Notes: generated by a model not told the origin, from the sequence alone. A DNA stretch of 64,000 bases from Allomeiothermus sp035760705 (GCA_035760705.1 DASTSL010000114.1:1-64000), one strand, 5' to 3'; shown: positions 15,560-24,418, counted from the first letter of the stretch. Numbers and translations are program-made.

Positions 15560-18500
15560 GGTGGGCCAGGTCGGGGTAGAGGTCGAGGAAGTTGCGCTCG
15601 AGGTCGGGGGAGGTCTTGAGGCTCTGCGCCAGTTCCCGCAGGTGGCGGCGGGCTTTTTCCCGTAAGCGCCGGGCTTCTTCGAGTTCGCCCAAAGCCAGAC
15701 GCGCCTCGAGCAGGCTCTGCTCGAGCTCCAGCCGCTCGAGGGCCGGGAGCTTCCCGGCGTCTAGCAAAGCCACGGCCTGCTCGAGGCTCTGGGGGGTGGG
15801 TTGGCCCAACCGGACCTCGGCCCGAAGCGAAAGCGCCAGGGCTCGAGGCCGCATGGCGGCGGAGCGCTCGAGTTCGGCTACCGCCTCGAGCGCTCCCAAA
15901 GCATCCCCCCGGGCTAGCCGGAGGCTGCCCAAAACCCAGCGCGCCCGGGCCTGATCGGCGCTGCTGGCCCCGCCCATGGAGAGCTGTTCCTCGAGCCGGG
16001 CCGGGTCCGCTTCCCCCCGCGCGAGCCAGCAGTAGCGCGCCCAGACGGCCTCCAGCCACAAGGACAGCGCGTGCAGCTTGGCCGGGGTGAGGAGTTCGCG
16101 GGCCTCGCTCAGCAGGAGCCCAGCTCTTTCCGGACTCCCCAGGTCCAGCCACAGATCGGCCAAGGTGATGCGCCGCCAAACCTGTTGCAGCGGCATGGCA
16201 ATCCGGTCGGCGATCTCGATGGCGGCCTGGATGGACTCCAGGGCCCGGCCTAACTGCCCGCGCTGGCGGTAGGCGAAGCCCAGGTTGTTCAAAAAGGTTC
16301 CCTCGGTCAGGGGGTCTTGGGGGTCTCGGGCTAGGCGCAGACCTTCTTCCAGACCGGCGATCCCCGCCTCGAAGTCGTCCAGATGGTAATGGACGGTATA
16401 CAAGTCCAGCAGGATCTGCCGCTGAAAGAAGATATGGCCGAACCCGCGGGCCAGGTTCAGGGCGGCTTGGAGCTGCTCGAGCGCGCCGGAATAGTCCCCT
16501 TTTTGCATCAGGGCCTTGCCCAGATTGGCCAGCCCCTGCACCTGATTGGTGGGGTTCGCGGTTTCCCGGGCCGCCGCATGGGCCTGGCGGGCCCGCTCCT
16601 CGGCCAGGTCCCAGTTCCCCGCTCGCCAGGCGCACGCGTAGAGGGTGTTGTAGATCGGGGCCCTCAGACCGGCGAGTTCGGGCGGGAGGTGGGCCAGGGT
16701 CTCCTGCAAACCCTCCTCCCCGGCCTGAACCCGCCCCAGTTGAACCAGGGCGATCCCCCGCTCGTAGCGGGCCTGCCCGGATTGCACCGGGGTGAGGTGG
16801 GGGTCTTGCAGGATCGCCTCCACCCGTTTTAGGGCCTCCTCGAAACGGCTGGCCCGGTTGGCGAAGCGAACCCGGGCCAGCGCTGCCGGAACCGCGAAGG
16901 CCGGGTTCTCGGCGCTGAGAGCTTCCATCCGGGCGAGTTCCTGGGCCCATTCGGCGAAGTTGCCCTGGTCGGCCCAGATCTCGATGCGAGCCCGGTAGAT
17001 GGCGAAAGCCTGATCCGCATCAGCCCCGTCCTGCAAGGCCCGGGCGTACTGCTCGAGGGCTTCGGCGTGGGCATAGACCCGCACCGCCGCCTCGGCAGCC
17101 CGGATGCGCCAGGGGATGGCCGCTTGGGGTTTTCCGCCTTCCTCCCAGTGTTCGGCAATGCGGGCGGGGTTGCCGCTTTGCCTTTCTAAGCTTTGAGCCA
17201 GCTTGCGATGCAGCAACTGCCTGCGTTGTGCACCCATACCCTCCCGGATCGAGCGCCGCACCAGGTCGTGGCTAAAGGCGTAGGCGGACCCCTGCTGTTG
17301 TAGCAGGTTCGCGGCCAGGGCCTGCTCCAGGGCCCCCAGGCTCTCCCACTCCGAAAGGGCGGTGGCCCCTTCCAGCTCTTCCAGGCCAAAGCCATCGCCC
17401 GCCAGGCTGGCCGCTTCCAGAAGCCGCCGGGATGCAGCCCCCAGGCCCTGCAGGCGGCGGGTCACCGCCTCCCGCACCGAGGCGGGCAAAGGCAGCTCGC
17501 GGTAGTCCTCGGTCTCCTGGTCGTAGGGGGTGCGCCAGCCCTCCGGGCCCACCTGCAACGCCCCCGACTCGAACAAGGCCTTGAGGGTCTCCAGCACAAA
17601 CAGCGGGTTGCCCCCGGTGGCCCCGTACAGGCGCTGGGTGAAGCGAATGGCGCCGCTTGAGCCCGACAAGGCCCGCACCAGCCGCAAGAGGTCGGTCTCC
17701 GAGAGGGGCTTCAGTTCAATCAGGATGGCCTGGCCCTGAAGGACCTGTTGCTGGATGCTCTGCAGGATGAGGGGGTCCAGCTCTTCCCGCCGGAAGGCCA
17801 CCAGGGGGTGCAGCACCCCCTCGGGCAGCAGCCGCCCCAGGGCGTAGGCGGCCACCTCGTTGCTGGCGGCGTCGCTCACAAACTGCAAATCGTCGGTCAC
17901 GATGCTCCGCACGCCTTGCCGCCCCAGGGCCCGGATCACCTCGGTGATAGCCTCCAAAAGCCGCAGCTTGCCCTCCGGGGTGGTGATGGGGGGCAAGGGG
18001 CTGTCCTCCAGCTCGGGCAAAAGCCGGGCAAGCTCCCGCCGCGCCCAGGGGGGAAGCTCCAGGCGGGGAAACTGGGCCAAGGACTGGCGAATGGCCCGGG
18101 TGTACAAAGCGTAGGGAACGCCGCTATCGCCGGGCTGGGCTTGCAGGAGAAACAAGGGGCCCTTGCGCCGGGCGAACTCCTGCATCAGCCGGGTCTTGCC
18201 CACCCCCTCTGTCCCGCAGAGGTAGATGGCTTGCCCGGCCTCCCAGGCGGCTTCCATGCGCGCCCACTCGGCCTCGCGCCCGATCAGGGGAGGGTCAAGC
18301 GCGAGGCCCCTACCGGTCGGTGCAGGCGGGGGCGGAGGAGGGGCCAGGGTTCCTTGCTCGATCTGGTGGGCTAGTTCCAGGGTCTCGGGCAGGGGTTCCA
18401 GGTGCAATTCGTGTCGGAGCAACTCTTTCAGGCGGGCAAAGCGGGTTAGCGCGGCCTCCCGCTCGCCCAGCAGGGCGTGCAGCCGCATGGCCTCGCGGTG

Positions 18501-19085
18501 TTGGAGTTCTTGCAGCTCGTCCTCGCGCAACAGCTCCAGCCGGGCCGCCAGAGCTTCGCGCAGGTTGCCCGCCGCCTCGAGCTGCTCGGCGTATTGGGCC
18601 AGCGCAGCGTAGCGGGCCTGCGCCAGGGTTTCGCGCTCGGCCTGGAGCCACCCCTCGAACCCCGCCGCGCCGGAGAGTTCCAGCCCCTCCAGCAACTCCC
18701 CCCGGTAGTGGGCCAGGGCTTCTTTCAGCCTCCCCGCTGCCAGACAGGCCCGGAACCCGGCCACGTCGGTGTGGACCTCGCCCAGCCGGAGCAGGTCGCG
18801 CTCGGCCTCGAGCCCTCGGGCCAAGGGGGTGTGTCGCAGCCGGTTGAGTTCGCGGCGCAGGTTTCCCCGGGCGCTCTCCTCCTCGGTCTCGCTCCAGAAC
18901 AGGTCCGCCAGCTTGCTCCGGGGGGTGGGGCCCTCCAGGGCCAGATAGGCCAAGAGCCCCAGCAGCTTGCGGGTGGGCAGGGCGAGCTTTTGCCCGTCTA
19001 GGCTCAACTCCGGCGGGCCGAGCAGGCGCAGCTCCAGGCGGCTCACGGTTGGTCTTAGGGTACCAAAAAGGGCCGCCGACCCCAT
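15552..19085 (-). CDS. SARP-family regulator: N-terminal winged helix + BTAD + STAND ATPase + TPR (1177 aa)
   Basis: Canonical order. A winged helix starts at residues 17-110 (LRLLGPPELSLDGQKLALPT, then NLRRELNRLR). A BTAD helical domain runs to about 245, and an ATPase follows a Pro-rich linker with Walker A GTEGVGKT. TPR-like repeats fill 600-1170. The start ATG at 19085 overlaps the TAA of the upstream small membrane protein (TAATG), so translation is coupled. The stop lies inside a perfect hairpin. Transcribed from the SARP-type promoter at 19359-19391, consistent with autoregulation. It is the best candidate to bind the 11-bp direct repeats, alone or with the two inverted-order regulators. 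Confidence 0.88.
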   Translation of the reverse strand: MGSAALFGTLRPTVSRLELRLLGPPELSLDGQKLALPTRKLLGLLAYLALEGPTPRSKLADLFWSETEEESARGNLRRELNRLRHTPLARGLEAERDLLRLGEVHTDVAGFRACLAAGRLKEALAHYRGELLEGLELSGAAGFEGWLQAERETLAQARYAALAQYAEQLEAAGNLREALAARLELLREDELQELQHREAMRLHALLGEREAALTRFARLKELLRHELHLEPLPETLELAHQIEQGTLAPPPPPPAPTGRGLALDPPLIGREAEWARMEAAWEAGQAIYLCGTEGVGKTRLMQEFARRKGPLFLLQAQPGDSGVPYALYTRAIRQSLAQFPRLELPPWARRELARLLPELEDSPLPPITTPEGKLRLLEAITEVIRALGRQGVRSIVTDDLQFVSDAASNEVAAYALGRLLPEGVLHPLVAFRREELDPLILQSIQQQVLQGQAILIELKPLSETDLLRLVRALSGSSGAIRFTQRLYGATGGNPLFVLETLKALFESGALQVGPEGWRTPYDQETEDYRELPLPASVREAVTRRLQGLGAASRRLLEAASLAGDGFGLEELEGATALSEWESLGALEQALAANLLQQQGSAYAFSHDLVRRSIREGMGAQRRQLLHRKLAQSLERQSGNPARIAEHWEEGGKPQAAIPWRIRAAEAAVRVYAHAEALEQYARALQDGADADQAFAIYRARIEIWADQGNFAEWAQELARMEALSAENPAFAVPAALARVRFANRASRFEEALKRVEAILQDPHLTPVQSGQARYERGIALVQLGRVQAGEEGLQETLAHLPPELAGLRAPIYNTLYACAWRAGNWDLAEERARQAHAAARETANPTNQVQGLANLGKALMQKGDYSGALEQLQAALNLARGFGHIFFQRQILLDLYTVHYHLDDFEAGIAGLEEGLRLARDPQDPLTEGTFLNNLGFAYRQRGQLGRALESIQAAIEIADRIAMPLQQVWRRITLADLWLDLGSPERAGLLLSEARELLTPAKLHALSLWLEAVWARYCWLARGEADPARLEEQLSMGGASSADQARARWVLGSLRLARGDALGALEAVAELERSAAMRPRALALSLRAEVRLGQPTPQSLEQAVALLDAGKLPALERLELEQSLLEARLALGELEEARRLREKARRHLRELAQSLKTSPDLERNFLDLYPDLAHPE

Positions 19086-19336
19086 TACTCATCGAGGTGA
19101 AGGCGGTCCGAGCGGGCCTCGGGCTCGAGGAAAACCCCCGGCGGGCTCCGGCGGCGGAGGCCCCGGATCGTGATCCGCCCTGCTTCTGGCGTCAGGGTTC
19201 GCCCCCGGCGGGAGCCGCTCTCGCCGGGGGTGGGCTTGGAGGGCTGGGGCCGGGCCGGGGCCAGGGGGTTACGCACACAGTAGGTGAGGGCCAACAGCAC
19301 CATCACCAACAGCACCGAAACCCAGGAAGTCTCCAT
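19085..19336 (-). CDS. Small single-pass membrane protein coupled to SARP regulator (83 aa)
   Basis: METSWVSVLLVMVLLALTYC is a single membrane segment, followed by a Pro/Arg-rich tail containing GRTLTPEAGRITIRGLRRRSPPG (split: GRTLTPEAGR, ITIRGLRRRSPPG) and an acidic end. The ATG at 19336 has a GGAGCGG site. Its TAA overlaps the ATG of the giant regulator. The charged tail probably faces the cytoplasm, where it could sequester or signal to the regulator. That is an inference from coupling only. Confidence 0.65.
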   Translation of the reverse strand: METSWVSVLLVMVLLALTYCVRNPLAPARPQPSKPTPGESGSRRGRTLTPEAGRITIRGLRRRSPPGVFLEPEARSDRLHLDE

Positions 19337-19358
19337 AACCCGCTCCACTCTTAAGGCC

Positions 19359-19391
19359 AGTGTAGAGAGGAGGGAGTTAAAAAAGCGTTAC
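19359..19391 (-). promoter_or_regulatory. SARP-type promoter of membrane protein/SARP regulator unit
   Basis: Minus strand: GTAACGC and TTAACTC start 11 bp apart, followed by 9 nt and TACACT (19364-19359). It drives the only canonical-order SARP of the cluster. Confidence 0.7.
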
Positions 19392-19403
19392 AAATAACCG
19401 GGG

Positions 19404-19856
19404 TCAGAAGGGGAAGCGCAGCCCACCTCGGATCGAGAATCGGGGTGTCTCGCCCTGGAGGTTCAGGTTGGCCTCGGCATAGCTCGAGGCCCCACCCGGC
19501 CACTGCAGGTTGATCCCGGCGAGCCCGCCCGTCAGCTCCCAATTCCAGCCCTCCCCCTGGAGCAAGAACTGCGGCCCGGCGTATAGGCTCAGCGCGCCCG
19601 GTCGGTACGTCAGGAGCGGGATGAGGAACAGGTTGAGGCGGGGATCGGCGGCGAAGACCAGGTCCAGGTTGCCGCGCACCTCGAGCAGGAGCGGGTTGCG
19701 GCTCGAGAGCGAGAGGGTGAAGGGCAGCGCCGCGTTCAGGTTGCCGCTATCGTCACGGCGCAAGAAGCCGCTAATCGAGAACTGCTGGGCCGCTGCGGGC
19801 AGCATTCCCGTGCCCAGGCTGAAAAGCAGGACCAGCACCAGGGCATACCGGCTCAT
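19404..19856 (-). CDS. Secreted beta-barrel-like protein (150 aa)
   Basis: The signal peptide ends LPAAAQQ. The mature part alternates hydrophobic and polar residues in short strands (LPFTLSLSSRNPLLLEVRG, LSLYAGPQFLLQ, EANLNLQGE) and ends RGGLRFPF with a C-terminal aromatic, typical of outer-membrane barrels. No SARP-type repeat with a matching -10 was found upstream. The product is probably an outer-membrane protein of unknown function. Confidence 0.65.
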   Translation of the reverse strand: MSRYALVLVLLFSLGTGMLPAAAQQFSISGFLRRDDSGNLNAALPFTLSLSSRNPLLLEVRGNLDLVFAADPRLNLFLIPLLTYRPGALSLYAGPQFLLQGEGWNWELTGGLAGINLQWPGGASSYAEANLNLQGETPRFSIRGGLRFPF

Positions 19857-19946
19857 GGTTCAGAGTTTGCCGGGAGCGGCCTTAAACCGGGTGAGGTATC
19901 GCAAAAATTAAGGCCGGGCGGGCTCGAGGCAAGGCCCCTTGCGGGT

Positions 19947-20651
19947 TTAGCTGACCCTGCCGGGGATTTCCGGGTTAGGCCGGGTCTCCTCCACCTGGAT
20001 GAGCCGCCCGTCCCGCAGATAGAGCACGCGCTCGGCCTTCCGGGCCAGCTCGAGGTCGTGCGTCACCAAAATCACCGTGCGGCCCTCCCGGGCCTGCGCG
20101 GTGAGCAGTTCCACCACCCTGCCCCCCGAGCCGGAGTCCAGGTTCCCGGTGGGCTCGTCGGCGAAGAGGATCGGCGGGTTCAGGGCCAGCGAGCGGGCGA
20201 TGGCCACCCGTTGCTGTTCGCCGCCGGAGAGCTTGTTGGGCAGGTGATGGGCCCGTTTGTCCAGCCCCACCTTCTCCAAAAGGGCCGCCGCGCGGGCCTG
20301 GCGCTCGCGCTGACCCACCCCGGCCAGCATCATCGGGAAGGCCACGTTCTCCAGGGCGGTGAGGGTCGGGACCAGGTTCCACTGCTGGAACACGAAGCCC
20401 ATGTGTTTGAGCCGCACCTCCGAACGGGCGTCCTCGGAGAGCCTCGAGAGCACCGTGCCCTCCAGGCGCACCTCGCCCTCGGTGGGCACGTCGAAGCCTG
20501 CCAGCAGGTTCAAAAGCGTGGTTTTGCCCGAGCCCGAAGGCCCCACGACGGCGGTGAGCCCTGCCGGGAAGCGAAAGCTGAAATGATCCACCGCCACCAC
20601 GTCGATCTCGCCCTGGTGGTAGCGCTTGTGCAGGTGGATGGCCTCGAGCAT
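19947..20651 (-). CDS. ABC transporter ATP-binding protein, MacB/LolD type
   Basis: 234 aa with Walker A GPSGSGKTT, a Q-loop (FVFQQWNLVPTLTALENV), signature LSGGEQQRVAIARSL, Walker B ILFADEPTGNLD and an H-loop (VTHDLELA). The GNLDS sequence and short length fit the MacB/LolD/FtsE-like family, whose members drive mechanotransmission permeases rather than classic import. The permease gene at 20788-21927 lies 136 bp upstream in the same direction. The substrate is unknown. Confidence 0.9.
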   Translation of the reverse strand: MLEAIHLHKRYHQGEIDVVAVDHFSFRFPAGLTAVVGPSGSGKTTLLNLLAGFDVPTEGEVRLEGTVLSRLSEDARSEVRLKHMGFVFQQWNLVPTLTALENVAFPMMLAGVGQRERQARAAALLEKVGLDKRAHHLPNKLSGGEQQRVAIARSLALNPPILFADEPTGNLDSGSGGRVVELLTAQAREGRTVILVTHDLELARKAERVLYLRDGRLIQVEETRPNPEIPGRVS

Positions 20652-20675
20652 GTTTGAACTACCTTCGGTGGGTCG

Positions 20676-20690
20676 TGCTCGCAGCGAGCA
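20676..20690. promoter_or_regulatory. 15-bp palindrome in the leader of the ABC ATPase gene
   Basis: TGCTCGC-A-GCGAGCA, 25 bp before the ATG of the ATP-binding gene. It may be an operator or an RNA hairpin separating expression of the two transporter subunits. Confidence 0.35.
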
Positions 20691-20787
20691 TTAAAACAGA
20701 CTAGGGGGTAGCATACTACGCGGCGTGGGGCAGGCAAAAAGAGGCGGATAGCGGATCGCCAAAGATACGATACGCTTTAGGCGTCTA

Positions 20788-21927
20788 TCAGATGCGCCCC
20801 AGCGCCTCCACCACCGGGATGCGGCTGGCGGTGCGAGCCGGGAGAAATCCGGCCAGCAAGCCCAAAACTACCGCGACCAGCATGGCGAACAGCGCGAGCC
20901 TGAAAGTCACCGCGGAGAGGGCCAGGCCCACCTCGTGCACCGTGTACCAGTTGACCGCCGTAGAGGCCAGCCCTCCCAGTCCCAGCCCCACCAGCCCGCC
21001 CACCAGCCCCAACAGGAGGGCTTCTAGGAGCACCAGGCCGAAGATGAACCCACGCTTGGCCCCCAACGCCCGCATCAGGCCGAACTCGCGGATGCGCTCG
21101 TAGACTGACATCATCACCGTGTTGGCCACCAACAGCCCGCCCACCACCAACGCCACCAGGCTGATGCCGAAGCGCACCAGGTCGGAGATCCGCACCGCCC
21201 GCTCGGCGAAGCGCAGGACGTCGCCGGTGGTCTGGGCATTGACGCCGGGGATGCGCTCCTTGATGGCCTTGGCCACGTCCTCAGCCTTGCGGCCCTCGCG
21301 GACGGAAACCGCGATCGAGGTGTAGTTCTGGGTATCGAGCGCGGCGTGAACGGCGCTGGCTGGAACGTAGATCACACTATCGGAGAGCCCTCCGGCGGGC
21401 TGCAAGATGCCCTCCACCTCGAGCGAGATGCGGGGGGAGAGCCGCAGGGTCTTGCCGAGGGTGAGGTTGCTGCGCTCGGCGACCCGCTTCCCCACCACCG
21501 CGCCCCGGGGGCTAGGGGTGAGTGCTCCTTGGCTCACCGCCAGGTTGGGGTAGAGGGTTTTGGGGCTGGTGCCGTCGGGGAGCCCCTGGAAGATGAAGGT
21601 GCTTTGGGGGTCGAAGCCCCCTCGAGTGAGCACCACGTAAGGAATCACCTGGGTAATGCCCAACTCGCTCGCTAAGCCCTCGAGCCGCCTCACCGTGTCG
21701 GGGCCTAGCTCGGGGTAACCGGGGCTGATGGCCTCGACCCCCTCGGGGAGCACCAGGATGGCCGGGCCGACGTTGGAAAGCTCGGAGCCCAGGGCCCGGC
21801 GCAACCCTTCGCCGAAGGACAAGAAAAGGACCATCGAGGCGGTCGAGACCACGATCCCCAGCAGGGTCAGGATGCTGCGGATGGGCCGGGCCCGCAGGTT
21901 TCGGTAGACCAGGGCGAGCACTTCCAT
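20788..21927 (-). CDS. ABC transporter permease, MacB/FtsX type
   Basis: ATG at 21927 gives 379 aa. One N-terminal membrane segment (ILTLLGIVVSTASMVLFLSF) is followed by a periplasmic MacB_PCD-like domain of about 215 residues, then three membrane segments of an FtsX domain (VALVVGGLLVANTVMMSV, then VLLEALLLGLVGGLVGL and LFAMLVAVVLGLLAGF). It has the typical ends RGLMRALGAKR-like (GLMRALGAKRG) and RIPVVEALGRI. It pairs with the ATPase downstream. No membrane-fusion protein is adjacent, so the export path beyond the inner membrane is unknown. Confidence 0.88.
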   Translation of the reverse strand: MEVLALVYRNLRARPIRSILTLLGIVVSTASMVLFLSFGEGLRRALGSELSNVGPAILVLPEGVEAISPGYPELGPDTVRRLEGLASELGITQVIPYVVLTRGGFDPQSTFIFQGLPDGTSPKTLYPNLAVSQGALTPSPRGAVVGKRVAERSNLTLGKTLRLSPRISLEVEGILQPAGGLSDSVIYVPASAVHAALDTQNYTSIAVSVREGRKAEDVAKAIKERIPGVNAQTTGDVLRFAERAVRISDLVRFGISLVALVVGGLLVANTVMMSVYERIREFGLMRALGAKRGFIFGLVLLEALLLGLVGGLVGLGLGGLASTAVNWYTVHEVGLALSAVTFRLALFAMLVAVVLGLLAGFLPARTASRIPVVEALGRI

Positions 21928-21980
21928 CCCCCAAGGATACCCGCTGAGCCCCGGCAAAAGTTGGACTATGCTGAGAATCT

Positions 21981-22325
21981 GTGAACGTGGCAGTTGACGA
22001 AGTCCCTGCGCAAGCAGAGGTTTTCCCGTCCAGCTTTTGGCACCCCGAATGCACCCTTTGCGGGGCCTGCTGTGCCGCACCGGACATCTCGGCCTTGGAA
22101 AAGCCCTTGGGTATCCCCTGTAGGCATCTGGACTCGAGCTGCTGTTGCACGATCTACGCTGATCGCCCCCAGGTCTGCCGCAGTTATACCCCGGACTGGG
22201 TCTGCGGCGAGGTGGCCCCGCTACCGACCCTCGAGGAGCGAATCCGGCGCTACTTGGAAATCTACGGGCTCGAGCGCCCGGCCATAAAGCTTTCCACTTC
22301 GGCCAGGGTGGGCAGCGAAGGCTGA
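21981..22325 (+). CDS. YkgJ/UPF0153-type CxxCxxCC cluster protein (114 aa)
   Basis: The motif CTLCGACC near residue 24, then CRHLDSSCCCTIYADRPQVCRSY, matches the zinc- or iron-binding CxxCxxCC family (UPF0153). GTG start at 21981; a TATGCT box lies 8 nt before it, so the mRNA may be leaderless. The last 64 bp overlap the 3' end of the convergent ribokinase gene. The biochemical role of the family is poorly known. Confidence 0.78.
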   Translation: MNVAVDEVPAQAEVFPSSFWHPECTLCGACCAAPDISALEKPLGIPCRHLDSSCCCTIYADRPQVCRSYTPDWVCGEVAPLPTLEERIRRYLEIYGLERPAIKLSTSARVGSEG

Positions 22326-23194
22326 GCCCCCTCCTGGGTCGTCGCCAGGGCTCCGGCGGCGCTGGCCCAGCGCAATGCGGCCTCGAGCGCTCCGTGCTCG
22401 AGGCTCTCCCACTCGGCCAACCGGCTGGCCAGCATCCCCACGAAGGCATCCCCGGCAGCCGTCGTATCCACCGGCTGGACCGGGAAGGCCGGGACGTAGC
22501 CTTGTCCGCTGGTATCTGCCCAGACACAGCCCTGTGCGCCCAGGGTGATGACCACGCTCGAGACCCGCTCGCGTAAACCCTGCGCCGCCGCCAAAGCCTC
22601 CTCGATCCCCTCCGGTGCTTCTTGCCCCAGCACGATCCCCGCCTCGAACTCGTTGACGACCAGCAGGTCCACGTCGCGGAGTTCATCGGCGGCGAAACTT
22701 CGCGCCGGGGCCGCGTTCAGGATCACCCTGGCCCCGGCTTCTTTACCTCTGCGGGCCGCCTCGAGCACGGTGGGGAGGGGAACCTCGAGCTGCAAAAGCA
22801 TCACCTTCGCGCTCGAGAATGCCTCGGCTTTCAGATCTTCCGGCAAGAGCCGACGGTTGCTCCCCGGTGCCACGATGATGCTGTTCTGGCCCTGGGCGTT
22901 CACCGCGATGAAAGCGACCCCGCTGGGGCCACCCACGCGTTTGATCCAATCGGTGTCGATCCCGTCCTGAACGAGCCCCTGAAGGAGCTGCCCGCCGAAG
23001 CCGTCGCTCCCCAGACACCCCACCATTCGCACCGAGCCGCCCGCCCGGGCCGCCGCTACCGCCTGGTTGGCTCCTTTCCCGCCGGGAAAAGTCTGGTAGT
23101 CCGAGCCCAGCAGGGTCTCGCCGGGGGCCGGGTGGCGCTCCACATGCACCACCAAATCCATGTTGATGCTGCCCACCACGATGATGTCTGGCAC
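22262..23194 (-). CDS. rbsK: Ribokinase (PfkB family)
   Basis: 310 aa. N-terminal GSINMDLVVHVERHPAPGET and GGKGANQAVAAARAGG match PfkB signature 1 of ribokinases. The C-terminal DTTAAGDAFVGML supplies the catalytic Asp and anion hole. VNEFEAG is the ribokinase NxxE region. It phosphorylates ribose (or deoxyribose) to the 5-phosphate. GTG start at 23194 with TAGCTT 6 nt upstream, a likely leaderless message. No ribose transporter is adjacent. Confidence 0.88.
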   Translation of the reverse strand: MPDIIVVGSINMDLVVHVERHPAPGETLLGSDYQTFPGGKGANQAVAAARAGGSVRMVGCLGSDGFGGQLLQGLVQDGIDTDWIKRVGGPSGVAFIAVNAQGQNSIIVAPGSNRRLLPEDLKAEAFSSAKVMLLQLEVPLPTVLEAARRGKEAGARVILNAAPARSFAADELRDVDLLVVNEFEAGIVLGQEAPEGIEEALAAAQGLRERVSSVVITLGAQGCVWADTSGQGYVPAFPVQPVDTTAAGDAFVGMLASRLAEWESLEHGALEAALRWASAAGALATTQEGAQPSLPTLAEVESFMAGRSSP

Positions 23195-23268
23195 GTCTTC
23201 AAGCTACCACGTGGCTAAAACTAAAGCCCGATCCTCGACGTGAAGATCGTGCATTTGGCCGACTTGTT

Positions 23269-24381
23269 CTAATGCACCCCGGCCTCGGTGATGGCCGCCG
23301 CCGAGTTGAGGGCGAAACGCACGTTGCCGCGGAACTCGTTGAGGTTGGTGGCGTTTACGTAGGTCATGGCGCTTTGCAAACCCTCGCGCAGCCGAGAGAC
23401 CGCCTCTCGCGCGTCCTTGTGGAAGGCCCGCAGGGTCTGCGAGGAGCCCTCGATGTAGTTGCGCTTCTCGGTCACCAGGCTCGAGGCCATTCCAAACAGC
23501 AGAATGCCCTCGAGGTGACCGTCGTTTTTGATCAGCACCTCGTCTTCGAAGGAACCCGAGGCGAAGAACTTGCCCATCATCACCCCTTCAGCACGGGCCA
23601 GGGCCTTCACGAAATCGCCCGAGGAGTTCACCCCGCCGTCCGCGATGATCTGGGCGTCGGTGTAACCGGCGTGATTGCGGAAGCGGTAGATCTCCTCGAG
23701 CAACGAAAGCTGCCCCACCCCCACCCCGGTGTTGATCCGCGTGGTGCAGACCGAGCCTGGCCCCACCCCCACCTTGATGATGAAGTGCTTGAACCCCGAG
23801 AGCTTCATCAGCCAGTAGGCGAAGGCGAAGCCCTCGATGCTGCCCACGTTCCCCAGGATGACCCCGCTCTCTAGGCCCTGCGAGCGAATCTTGGCCAGCA
23901 CCGGCAACACTGCGGCGTTGGCTCCGTGGGCGATGTCAATTGAGGCAAAAGCCAGGTTGGGCTGCTGGAAAAGCTCGGCCAGAAAAGCCTCGTCCTCGTG
24001 GATGCCGAGGGCCACCCCGACCAGGGCCGGGGCGCTGGCTTTGATGTCTTGGATGCGCTGGGCATCGGAGAGGCCCACCCTGGGCAGGATGTGCACCCCG
24101 CCGTTCCCCCCGTCCCACACGTCGCGGGCGAACCTCGAGCGCATCATGCTCATCGAAGCGCCGAAGGCCGGGAAGATCTCCTTAGGGCCGCGCAGGGTGT
24201 AAAAAAGCTGCCGGGTACTTACCTGGCTGCGCGAGAAGGGCTTGGTGAGGAAGGTGGGGATGATGGACTTGTCGGCGAAGGTGTAGTAGGTCTCGAGGCG
24301 GGGGAAAGGGTAGCTGGCGATGGCGGTCTGGGCCTGCTCGAGGGCCTGGTGCGACAACTGATCCAGCGCGGTTGTATCCAC
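23269..24381 (-). CDS. IMP dehydrogenase/GMP reductase family protein
   Basis: 370 aa TIM barrel without CBS domains, with the phosphate and active-site loop GVGPGSVCTTR (catalytic Cys) and DGGVNSSGDFVKALA. The short length, lack of CBS domains and flap sequence fit GMP reductase or the IMPDH-like subgroup rather than GuaB. It would link GMP to IMP by NADPH-dependent deamination, so purine salvage. GTG start at 24381 with TACAAT 8 nt upstream. Located next to rbsK but transcribed from its own start. Confidence 0.82.
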   Translation of the reverse strand: MDTTALDQLSHQALEQAQTAIASYPFPRLETYYTFADKSIIPTFLTKPFSRSQVSTRQLFYTLRGPKEIFPAFGASMSMMRSRFARDVWDGGNGGVHILPRVGLSDAQRIQDIKASAPALVGVALGIHEDEAFLAELFQQPNLAFASIDIAHGANAAVLPVLAKIRSQGLESGVILGNVGSIEGFAFAYWLMKLSGFKHFIIKVGVGPGSVCTTRINTGVGVGQLSLLEEIYRFRNHAGYTDAQIIADGGVNSSGDFVKALARAEGVMMGKFFASGSFEDEVLIKNDGHLEGILLFGMASSLVTEKRNYIEGSSQTLRAFHKDAREAVSRLREGLQSAMTYVNATNLNEFRGNVRFALNSAAAITEAGVH

Positions 24382-24418
24382 GAACCGTCATTGTAGTTCA
24401 GATAACCGACGGGCGTCT

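Noticed and set aside
15520..16950. A 476-codon frame overlapping the 3' part of the SARP regulator
   Set aside because: Pro/Arg/Gly-rich translation typical of a shadow frame; the regulator frame has clear domains.
19857..19946. SARP-type repeat before the barrel-like protein gene (19404-19856)
   Set aside because: GGTTTAAGG is present, but no second copy at 11 bp and no -10 box at the fixed distance.
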